Shown here: piece after piece, positions 1 to 6,533 of the stretch
Layout of the letters: each line of letters opens with the position of its first letter
How positions within the stretch are numbered: the stretch's first letter is position 1
NCBI GenBank assembly: GCA_903905455.1
Contig: CAIVGN010000192.1
Span: 23,409 to 87,408 of the forward strand
From: an uncultured Archangium sp.
Lineage (GTDB): Bacteria > Myxococcota > Myxococcia > Myxococcales > Myxococcaceae
Reading direction: 5' to 3'
DNA length: 64,000 nt
The notes under the pieces: model-generated
What the model was told of the DNA's origin: nothing
The model's database searches: none
The model's input: only the letters and a program-made list of their open reading frames with translations
Position numbers and translations under genes: made by a program

Positions 1-1506
1 CGCCCGACCATTGAGCGTCGCGCCGGTGTTCAGGGTGATGGCCTGGTCAGCCATGATCGTCCCCTGGAAGGCGGTGGTCGTCCCCAGGGTGGCCGCGGTG
101 CCGACCTGCCAGAACACGTTGGCGGACTTGGCGCCGCCCGCGAGGATCACCTGGCGACCCGAGGTCGTGGTCAGCGTCGAGGCCATCTGGAAGATGAACA
201 CCGCGCTGCTGTCACCCTGGGCGTCGAGCGTGAGGTCGCCGGCGCTGATGGAGAGCGAACCGGTCGACTTGTAGAGGCCCGGAGCGAGCGTCTGCCCGCC
301 GAGGTTGCCGGCCACCGAGACCGGGCACAGCGTGCGCCCAGCGGCGTCGTTGTAGGCGACGGTCAGGTCGAACTCGGCCGCGGCGGCCGTGGGGTCGGTC
401 ACGTGCTGCGTGCCCACCACGGTGCCCGGGGGGAAGCCGGTCACCGAAGAGCCCGGGCTCACGCCGAGGTCACCGGTCAACGAGGTCGGGCCGGTGTTGG
501 TCACCGTCGAGCCAGCGAGGGCCACGAAGGCACCTGCCGCCCCGAGGACCACCGGCGCCTGGCCACAGGCCCCCGTGGTGAAGGTCCACACGTAGTTGCT
601 GACCATGGGGTTGAGCGCCAGGTCGCGGGCCACGGTGGTGATGGTCGCGGTGTAGGTGCTGCTGACGTCGAGCGGGTTGGTGGGCTTGAAGCTCGCGGTG
701 GCGAGCACCTGGTCGTAGGTCACCAGGCCGGCGATGGGGGTCAGCCCCTTGGCGAGCGTGAAGCTCGTCTGGCTGATGCTCAGCGCGTCCATCGGCTCGC
801 TGAAGGTGGCCGTCAGCGTCCTGAGAATCGAGACGTTCATCGCCAGGTTGAGCGGGCTGGTGAGGATGACCGTGGGAGGCGTCGAGTCGGGGATGGTGCC
901 CGTGGTGAAGCTCCACACGTAGGGCGTGGCGAGCGGGTTGCCCGCGAGGTCCGTGGCGCCCGTGCCGATGGTCGCCGTGTACGTGGTGCTGCCCATGAGG
1001 CTCGCCGGGGTGAAGGTGGCAGTGACCCCTGCGTAGCTCACGAGGCCGGAGATGGACGTGACGCCCTGCTTGAGGGTGAACGTCGTCATGTCCAGCGTGG
1101 AGACCTTCATCGCCTCGCTGAAGGTCGCGTTGACCGTCGTGCCCGCCGAGACGCCCATGGCCCCGGTGATGGGAATCGTGGAGATCACGGTCGGCGCGGT
1201 GCGATCACCCGCGTCGGGAATGCCGGAGTCAGGAATGCCGGAGTCAGGAATGCCGGAGTCAGGAATGCCGGAGTCGGGAATGCCGGAGTCGGGAATGCCG
1301 GAGTCGGGAATGCCGGAGTCGATGATGCCGGAGTCGATGACCCCCGAGTCGCGGTAGCCGGCGTCACTGACGACGCTACCCGCGTCGGGAAGACCGCCGT
1401 CTCCACCAATTGCGCCCGAGTCGATCTCGAACTCCACCAATTGCTGTCCACAGGCAGAGATGAAGACCAGCGAGAAGAGCAGCACTGCGTTGAAATGGGT
1501 CTTCAT
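1..1506 (-). CDS. Ice-binding-like (DUF3494) lipoprotein with two Ig-like domains, 3' end beyond window
   Basis: Read from the ATG at 1506, the frame stays open to base 1, so the C-terminus is missing. The start gives a lipoprotein signal with lipobox ISAC (Cys at about residue 18), followed by an Asp-Ser-Gly-Ile-Pro repeat linker. Two SbsA/Big_5-type Ig-like domains follow, each opening with a (D)xTxPTV motif and closing with WxFTTG. The last part matches the DUF3494 ice-binding-like fold (VLGAAGAFVALAGSTVTNTG, then DLGVSPG and FPPGTVVG). The family adheres to ice or other surfaces, or acts as an extracellular adhesin; here it should be anchored at the outer membrane or cell surface. It starts 3 bases after the stop of the OmpA gene upstream, so they are probably cotranscribed. 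Family is confident; ligand unknown. Confidence 0.85.
   Translation of the reverse strand, partial: MKTHFNAVLLFSLVFISACGQQLVEFEIDSGAIGGDGGLPDAGSVVSDAGYRDSGVIDSGIIDSGIPDSGIPDSGIPDSGIPDSGIPDSGIPDSGIPDAGDRTAPTVISTIPITGAMGVSAGTTVNATFSEAMKVSTLDMTTFTLKQGVTSISGLVSYAGVTATFTPASLMGSTTYTATIGTGATDLAGNPLATPYVWSFTTGTIPDSTPPTVILTSPLNLAMNVSILRTLTATFSEPMDALSISQTSFTLAKGLTPIAGLVTYDQVLATASFKPTNPLDVSSTYTATITTVARDLALNPMVSNYVWTFTTGACGQAPVVLGAAGAFVALAGSTVTNTGPTSLTGDLGVSPGSSVTGFPPGTVVGTQHVTDPTAAAAEFDLTVAYNDAAGRTLCPVSVAGNLGGQTLAPGLYKSTGSLSISAGDLTLDAQGDSSAVFIFQMASTLTTTSGRQVILAGGAKSANVFWQVGTAATLGTTTAFQGTIMADQAITLNTGATLNGRA
1216..1320. repeat. 15-bp coding tandem repeat (DSGIP linker)
   Basis: Seven near-perfect copies of a 15-base unit (plus-strand GGGAATGCCGGAGTC, with an A/G variant at one position). 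More diverged copies run to about 1350. On the minus strand it encodes Asp-Ser-Gly-Ile-Pro repeats between the lipidated N-terminus and the Ig-like domains of the ice-binding-like protein. The length is a whole number of codons, so copy-number change would alter linker length without a frameshift. Confidence 0.9.
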
Positions 1507-1509
1507 TGG

Positions 1510-2676
1510 TTACCTGGAGCCATCGTTGATGATGATGAAATTGACGACGAATTCGACGCGACGGTTGTTTTCACGACCCTCGGGCGTCTTGTTGGTGTCG
1601 AGCGGAACGGTCGAGGCGAAGCCCTTCGAGACGAGCCGGTCCTTCGAGACGCCGTGGGCGACGAGGTAGTCGAGGACGGCCTGTGCCCGGTTCTCCGAGA
1701 GCGTCTGGTTGTAGTCGTCGGTGCCCTCGGAAGAGGTGTGCCCTTCGACCTGCACGCGGAAGTTCTTGTTGTCCTGGAGCGCCTGCACGACCTCGTCGAG
1801 CGTCGGCTTCGATTCGTCCTGCAGGGTCGCCGCGTTCCAGGCGAAGTAGAGCTTCTCTTTGAGCTCCAGCTTGTCCTTCTTGACGATGATCTTCTGGTAG
1901 GCGGGGCAACCGTAGAAGTCGACCGGTCCCGAGACCTCGGGGCAGTGGTCGACGTCATCCAGGAGGCCATCGGCGTCGCGGTCGGGACACGAGACGCGCT
2001 CGGTGGTGATGGTGCGCAGCTCGGCGGGGGCGGACTCCACGAGCGCCACGCGCTCCCGATCGATGCCAGCGCCGATCTCCAGGCTCAGGCCAAGGGTGAC
2101 CAACTTCGCGTCGTGGTTGTCGTAGCCCGGGCGATCCAACTGGATCAGCTGGGTGTAGCGGGCGAACGGGCCAATCCAGAACACGCGGTTGTGCCCGATG
2201 GGAATCGAGGCGCCGATGGCAGCGGCGAAGCCCGGGCGGTTCAGCGGCCCGGTGCGCACGTAGAGCGCGTCGACGTCGAGCCACGGCGAGATGCCGAAGA
2301 ACTTGTCGTCGTCAGGCGCGTGGTGGGGGCGCTTGAGCTGCAAGCTGGCGCCGAAGTTCCACGCCGTGCCCGGGTTGCTCTGGGTGTCCTGGCTGGGCAA
2401 CGCCATGAAGGTCACGCTGGGGCCGAGGTCGAGGTACGGCGTCAGCGCAAACAGCGCCTTCACCGTCTGCCCACCACCCACCATGAAGCGCTGCGACTGC
2501 GGCGTGGTGAGGGGGATGACGACACCCGTCTCGATCTTCAGCGAGAACGAGCCAGGCTCCGCAGGCAGCGGCTTGCCGAGCACCGGCTCGTCCGCGGCGG
2601 ACGCCAGCGGCGCCAGCAACAAGCCCGCGGCGAGCGCCGCCTTCGTGAGAATCTTCGGCGATCGTGTCTTCGACAT
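1510..2676 (-). CDS. OmpA-family outer membrane protein with TSP3 calcium-binding segment
   Basis: 388 residues from the ATG at 2676. This start is chosen because it gives a clean signal peptide ending in PLASA and has a GGGGAA Shine-Dalgarno; the frame extends further upstream only into non-protein-like sequence. After a beta-barrel-like region of about 210 residues comes a thrombospondin type-3 motif (CPDRDADGLLDDVDHCP). The C-terminal OmpA domain carries VEGHTSSEG, LSENRAQAVLDYL and NRRVEF. OmpA domains bind peptidoglycan non-covalently and tie the outer membrane to the wall. It lies directly downstream of a terminator, so it should have its own promoter in 2677-2855, and it leads into the ice-binding-like gene. 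Confidence 0.9.
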   Translation of the reverse strand: MSKTRSPKILTKAALAAGLLLAPLASAADEPVLGKPLPAEPGSFSLKIETGVVIPLTTPQSQRFMVGGGQTVKALFALTPYLDLGPSVTFMALPSQDTQSNPGTAWNFGASLQLKRPHHAPDDDKFFGISPWLDVDALYVRTGPLNRPGFAAAIGASIPIGHNRVFWIGPFARYTQLIQLDRPGYDNHDAKLVTLGLSLEIGAGIDRERVALVESAPAELRTITTERVSCPDRDADGLLDDVDHCPEVSGPVDFYGCPAYQKIIVKKDKLELKEKLYFAWNAATLQDESKPTLDEVVQALQDNKNFRVQVEGHTSSEGTDDYNQTLSENRAQAVLDYLVAHGVSKDRLVSKGFASTVPLDTNKTPEGRENNRRVEFVVNFIIINDGSR

Positions 2677-2855
2677 GTGGGTTCCCCGGTCGTTGGCAGG
2701 GTTGATCCCCGCCAGCTTCACCAGGAACCCAGAGCAGCATTCGAGCCACGCCGGCCCCACAGAAAAGACAACCACCTGCGTCCACCCCCGCCTCGCGGCC
2801 CCTTCAGTTTGAAGGCGGCATCCCCAAATCGATTGCACCGAACTCAAACGAACAA

Positions 2856-2885
2856 GGGGCCGGAGCACCTGAGCGCTCCGGCCCC
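2856..2885 (-). terminator. Intrinsic terminator after the OmpA lipoprotein gene
   Basis: Perfect 11-bp GC-rich stem (2856-2866 paired with 2875-2885) with an 8-base loop, followed on the minus strand by TTGTT. It lies 20 bases beyond the stop of the gene ending at 2906, so it should end the operon running from 4705. Confidence 0.85.
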
Positions 2886-2905
2886 CTGCTGTGACGACGG
2901 TGACT

Positions 2906-3856
2906 TCAGCGCGCGGTAACGGGCGCCGGGGCGATGACGATCTCCACGCGGCGGTTGTTGGCGCGATTCTCGGGCGTCTTGTTGTCGGTGATCGGCTTGC
3001 TCGAGCCCATGCCGATGGCCGAGATGCGGTCCATCGCTACGCCGCGAGACACGAGGTGGTTGCGCACCGCGGTGGCGCGGTTGAAGGACAAGGGCTGGTT
3101 GGTGGCGTCAGAGCCCTGGCTGTCGGTGTGGCCCTCGACGACCATGCGCTTGTCGTCGTCTTGTGCCTTGAGCGCCTCGGCGACCTGGTCGAGCTTGGTC
3201 ATCGCGGTGTTCAACAGCGCGTACTTGCCCGAGGCGAAGAGCACGCTGCCCGAGAGGGTGATCACCACACCGCGGGGTTCCTGCTTCACCGCGGCGATGG
3301 TCGCGAGGTCCTTCATCGCGCCCGCGAGCTTGGCCTCGACCGACGCCCGAGCCTGTCGCTCCGCCTCGAGCTCGGCGGTGGTGGCCTGCAGCGCCCGGCC
3401 CTGCGCATCACGCGCGGCCAGCAACTGGGTGGTCGAGGCGGCGTTGTCGCGGCGCTCGGAGTCGAGTTGCTGACGCGTGGAGGCGAGCGCGGCCTGGCCC
3501 GTCTTCACCTGGTCATCGCGCACCACCACGCCAGCCCTCACCGCGGCGGCGATCGACTGGCGGTCCTTCTCGGTGCGGGCCTTGACGTCGGCCAGCTCGA
3601 CCTTGCGCTGGGCGACGTAGGCCAGGTCGCGACACTCCGCGGTGTCGCCGTGGTCCTCGAACTCGCGGTTGGCCTCGTCGAGCACCTTGCGCGCGTCGTA
3701 CAGCTCGGTGGGGCTCAGCGTCGCCGCCAGGCCCCGGGTGGAGATGGCGTACGCCTCGCGCGCGTCGGTCAGCAGTTGAGGGGCCACGCTGACGCAGCTG
3801 GTGAGCAGACCGGTGAGGCTGAGGGCGGCGAGCGAAAATCGGGTTCGGGTGTTCAT
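2906..3856 (-). CDS. OmpA-family lipoprotein with DUF4398-like N-terminal half
   Basis: 316 residues with lipobox LLTSC. The N-terminal half is a helical DUF4398-like region (DAREAYAISTRGLA near residue 32) continuing into a long coiled-coil rich in Arg, Gln and Ala to about residue 190. The C-terminal OmpA domain has VEGHTDSQGSDATNQPLSFNRA and ENRANNRRVEI. It is probably a lipid-anchored protein that reaches through the periplasm to bind peptidoglycan. It is the last gene before the 2856-2885 terminator, 36 bases downstream of a short DUF4398 lipoprotein whose domain it shares, so the two probably work together at the envelope. Confidence 0.88.
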   Translation of the reverse strand: MNTRTRFSLAALSLTGLLTSCVSVAPQLLTDAREAYAISTRGLAATLSPTELYDARKVLDEANREFEDHGDTAECRDLAYVAQRKVELADVKARTEKDRQSIAAAVRAGVVVRDDQVKTGQAALASTRQQLDSERRDNAASTTQLLAARDAQGRALQATTAELEAERQARASVEAKLAGAMKDLATIAAVKQEPRGVVITLSGSVLFASGKYALLNTAMTKLDQVAEALKAQDDDKRMVVEGHTDSQGSDATNQPLSFNRATAVRNHLVSRGVAMDRISAIGMGSSKPITDNKTPENRANNRRVEIVIAPAPVTAR

Positions 3857-3892
3857 GGCGAAGTGCTCCTCGTGGGGCGTGAAGGGGGGGAA

Positions 3893-4243
3893 TCAGGGGG
3901 TGCGCACACGGACGGCCTCGAGGTCTTCCGCGGCACGAAGCGCCTCGCCGTGCACCGAGACCTCGCGGGCGAGCCCCAGCGCCAGCTCCGCGTCGGCCTG
4001 CGCGCGCCCGAGCACCAGCACCGCGCGCGGGTCACCGTCCTTGGCCATCTTGCGGGCCTGCTCCGCCTGGTCCGTGGCGAGCTGCATGTGCAGCTTCGCG
4101 GCAGGCACGCTGGCCGCGCCAAGCTCCGCGGCGCCGCGCAGGCTGGCCTCGGTGCCTTCGAGTCGATCAGGGGGAATCTGCACGGTCGCGCAACCCGCCG
4201 TCAGTCCAACGACGGCGAGCGAGCACATCAGTCTCTTGTTCAT
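3893..4243 (-). CDS. Short DUF4398 lipoprotein
   Basis: 116 residues. The ATG at 4243 overlaps the stop of the upstream gene as ATGA, which fixes the start. Lipobox LTAGC is followed by a helical DUF4398-type domain (ASLRGAAELGAASVPAAKLH, then DQAEQARKMAKDGDPRAV). It resembles the N-terminal half of the OmpA lipoprotein that follows. The function of DUF4398 is unknown; the context points to envelope stability or stress. The family call is firmer than any functional one. Confidence 0.82.
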   Translation of the reverse strand: MNKRLMCSLAVVGLTAGCATVQIPPDRLEGTEASLRGAAELGAASVPAAKLHMQLATDQAEQARKMAKDGDPRAVLVLGRAQADAELALGLAREVSVHGEALRAAEDLEAVRVRTP

Positions 4244-4458
4244 GGGTGTGTCCTGGTGATGGGTGGAGGTGCTGCGGAAATGCGGGGCGTGCCGAGCACG
4301 ACGCTGACGAGCACCATCACCGCGCCCAGGATGAGGAGCGCGTCGACGGAGCCGTCCATGCCGTCGCCCGTGAGTGCCCCGAAGACCCACGCGAGAAGCA
4401 GGACGGCGGTGACGACCCAGGCGATGCGCGACCAGGTCCGCTGAGCGAAGTGCGGCAC
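4240..4458 (-). CDS. Small two-helix membrane protein
   Basis: 72 residues with two predicted transmembrane segments (about 12-30 and 40-60) separated by a short GDGMDGS loop. The layout resembles small lmo0937/DUF5670-type membrane proteins found beside CsbD-like stress proteins, but I cannot confirm the family by eye. It begins 4 bases after the CsbD-like gene stops and shares ATGA with the next gene, so it is translationally coupled within this operon. Confidence 0.7.
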   Translation of the reverse strand: MPHFAQRTWSRIAWVVTAVLLLAWVFGALTGDGMDGSVDALLILGAVMVLVSVVLGTPRISAAPPPITRTHP

Positions 4459-4462
4459 GGCT

Positions 4463-4705
4463 TCAGCTCGCGTTCAGGTGAATGACGCCGTGGTGGGTGC
4501 GATCGAGGTCGAGGTTCTCGACCAGCGCGTCGAACTGCAGGGAGGCCTCGGCCGCGGTCAGGCCCGTGCGCTCCTGGAGCCGGCTGATGAAGCCCTCCTT
4601 GGTGCCATCGAGCAGCAGGAAGTCTTCGTCCGTCAGCCGCGACCACTTCTGCTGCAGCCGCCCACGAACTTCCTTCGCCTCGTTCCGCACGCGATCCCAG
4701 TCCAT
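4463..4705 (-). CDS. CsbD-like stress protein
   Basis: 80 residues, highly charged and soluble. It follows the CsbD pattern: MDWDRVRNEAKEVRGRLQQK, then WSRLTDEDFLLLDG, then a basic segment and ERTGLTAAEA. CsbD-family proteins are small general-stress proteins of unknown biochemical role. It is the first gene of the operon that runs through a small membrane protein and two DUF4398 lipoproteins to the terminator at 2856-2885. A GGGAG Shine-Dalgarno precedes the ATG. Confidence 0.82.
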   Translation of the reverse strand: MDWDRVRNEAKEVRGRLQQKWSRLTDEDFLLLDGTKEGFISRLQERTGLTAAEASLQFDALVENLDLDRTHHGVIHLNAS

Positions 4706-5057
4706 GAGTCCAGCTCCCGGCAGGGGCGAGAGAGATTCACGCCGCCCCCACGTTCAGCAGGCGCCGCGCCAGCCGGGGACCATCGTGAACTGGCGGCCTT
4801 GCGGTCTCGCGCGCCCCGGGTCGCCGGTGCGTGGTCCATCAACTTGATGCGATCACCGTCATTACGACCGGGACGAATTTCGACCGCCATTTGGCCGGGG
4901 GAATCCGAGCGCGCTTTCGCGAAGAGGGTATAAGGAATGCGAGGCGCGACTGCGCCTCCGGCCTCGCGCCCCGCTTCAGTCCTTCGCGAACTTCTCAAAG
5001 GCCGCCCATGCGTACCCTCCCCCTGATCTCGAAGCCGAGCCTGCACGCGGTCGTCTC
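4706..5057. other. Intergenic region between divergent units
   Basis: About 350 bases between the CsbD-like gene (minus) and the response regulator (plus). It should hold promoters for both, but I recognise no clear -35/-10 pair, operator or RNA gene. The short frames here show no protein-like composition. Confidence 0.5.
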
Positions 5058-5933
5058 ATGATCAGCGCCACGGACATTCTCCGCGGCAAGATCCTCATCG
5101 TCGACGACCAGGACACCAACGTGCGGCTGCTCGAGCGCGTGCTGCGCGGCGCGGGCTACCTCTCGGTGGACTCCACGACCGACTCCAGCAAGGTCAGCGA
5201 GCTCCACCTCGTCAACCGCTACGACCTGATCCTCCTCGACCTGCACATGCCGGGCATGGACGGTTTCCAGGTGATGGAGAACCTCAAGCAGATCGAGACC
5301 GAGGGCTACCTGCCGGTGCTCGTGGTCACCGCGCAGAGCGAGCACAAGGTGCGCGCGCTCAAGGCCGGCGCGCGAGACTTCGTGAGCAAGCCCTTCGATC
5401 TCGCCGAGGTGCTGGCGCGGGTGCACAACATGGTCGAGGTGCGCCTGCTGCACCGCGAGGCGAAGCTGCTCCACGGCCGCGTGCTCGCCGAGCACCGCCT
5501 CTCGGAGCGCCTGGTCACCGAGGTGCCCGTCGCCATCGGCGAGCACTTCAAGGCGAACCCCGAGGGCGCGACCCCGCAAGGCGTCGGCCGCATCAACGAG
5601 GGCACCGCCGAGTTCATGGTGCTCTTCGCCGACGTGCTGGAGTTCACCCGCTACGCGGAGGGCGCGAGCGGCGCGGTGCTCCAGGGCGTGCTCACCGCCA
5701 TCTCGTCGCGCTTCGACGCGAACCCCGAGCGCGGCGCCTTCAAGCGGACCACGGCCGTCAGCGACGCCTACCTCGCCGCGGTGGGCCTGCCCGAGCCCGT
5801 GGCGATTCACTCGATTCGTGCGGCCAACAAGGCCCTCGACCTGGGCGAGGCGATGGACCGCTTCAATGGCCACAGCCTGTGCAAGCTGAAGCTGCGCCTG
5901 GTGCTCGACGCTGCGCCCGCCGTCGTGGTGTAG
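5058..5933 (+). CDS. Response regulator with shortened nucleotidyl-cyclase-like domain
   Basis: 291 residues. Residues 10-130 are a complete receiver domain: acidic pair D16/D17, phospho-acceptor D61 (in LLDLHMPGMDG), T91 and K111 (in SKPFD). From about 180 the chain resembles a class III adenylate/guanylate cyclase: VLFADV with a metal-type Asp (D192), then KRTTAVSDAYLAAVGLP, then an Ala-rich helix. It stops at LRLVLDAAPAVVV, just where the family normally has the GxVVAGxxG strand, so the catalytic end is missing. It may be a catalytically dead sensor or regulator module. No histidine kinase gene is adjacent. Confidence 0.82.
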   Translation: MISATDILRGKILIVDDQDTNVRLLERVLRGAGYLSVDSTTDSSKVSELHLVNRYDLILLDLHMPGMDGFQVMENLKQIETEGYLPVLVVTAQSEHKVRALKAGARDFVSKPFDLAEVLARVHNMVEVRLLHREAKLLHGRVLAEHRLSERLVTEVPVAIGEHFKANPEGATPQGVGRINEGTAEFMVLFADVLEFTRYAEGASGAVLQGVLTAISSRFDANPERGAFKRTTAVSDAYLAAVGLPEPVAIHSIRAANKALDLGEAMDRFNGHSLCKLKLRLVLDAAPAVVV

Positions 5934-5946
5934 GGCGCGCCGGTCG

Positions 5947-6426
5947 TCAGCCGCTGAGCAGGTCTCCGGCGGACGACCAGTTGAAGCCCCCGTGCCCCTC
6001 GAGCTCGAGCCACACCTCGTGGCGACTCCACTCGCGCTCGAGGCGCGACCGCTCGTCGAACAACGAGGCCAGCGCCGCGGCCACCACGTCCATCGGGGAG
6101 CTGCCCTGCACCGGCCAGCTCGCCGACGCCACCACCGCCTGGTCCCACCCCGTCTTGCTGAGCTGCCGTCGCAGCCGCTCGACGAGTAGCCACGTCTCGG
6201 CCGGGCCCGCGTGGCGCACCACGATGACGAACAGCGTCTCTCCCGCGAGGTGCACCGCGCCGCCGGGAATGAACGACGCCAGCTGTCGCTCGAGCCAGCG
6301 CACCCGCGGCGACGGCAGGCCCTGCGCTTCCACCACCAGCACCGCGCCCTGCCCCGCTCGGGAAAACCCCTCCCCGACCACCTCTTCGAACGTCGCTGCC
6401 TGCTCGAACTCCCTCGCCGCGCTCAT
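5947..6426 (-). CDS. Protein of unknown function, possibly a degenerate GGDEF-like fold
   Basis: 159 residues from the ATG at 6426, chosen for its GGGGAGG Shine-Dalgarno; an upstream in-frame ATG at 6453 lacks one. No signal peptide or membrane segment. The pattern AVLVVEAQGLPS, LFVIVVRHAGPAETWLLVERLRRQL and VVASASWPVQ, then a helix with DVVAAALASLFDE, loosely recalls the second half of GGDEF domains, but no GGDEF motif is present. That resemblance is weak. It converges with the response regulator with only 13 bases between stops. Confidence 0.55.
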   Translation of the reverse strand: MSAAREFEQAATFEEVVGEGFSRAGQGAVLVVEAQGLPSPRVRWLERQLASFIPGGAVHLAGETLFVIVVRHAGPAETWLLVERLRRQLSKTGWDQAVVASASWPVQGSSPMDVVAAALASLFDERSRLEREWSRHEVWLELEGHGGFNWSSAGDLLSG

Positions 6427-6518
6427 GAAGCCTCCCCGTTGAGGCATCGGCACGTTTTGCGCGGCCGTTCACTCCCGCAGCCCATGACGCGAATCGTGTC
6501 GTTTCAAACGCAGTGCGT

Positions 6519-6533
6519 TAAGCCTCCGCGCCC
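6519..6533 (+). promoter_or_regulatory. Putative leaderless -10 element for the TonB-dependent receptor
   Basis: TAAGCC at 6519-6524 is followed by 9 bases and then the GTG start codon; no Shine-Dalgarno lies upstream. The same layout recurs before several first genes in this window, which supports transcription starting at or just before the start codon. No -35 element is assigned. Confidence 0.45.

Noticed and set aside
1216..1350. CRISPR-like appearance of short direct repeats
   Set aside because: Units are contiguous with no spacers and lie in frame in a coding sequence; the same holds for 13529-13744.
403..2919. Long plus-strand frame over the ice-binding-like and OmpA genes
   Set aside because: Low-complexity Arg/Gly/Val shadow; the minus-strand products have signal peptides and known domains.
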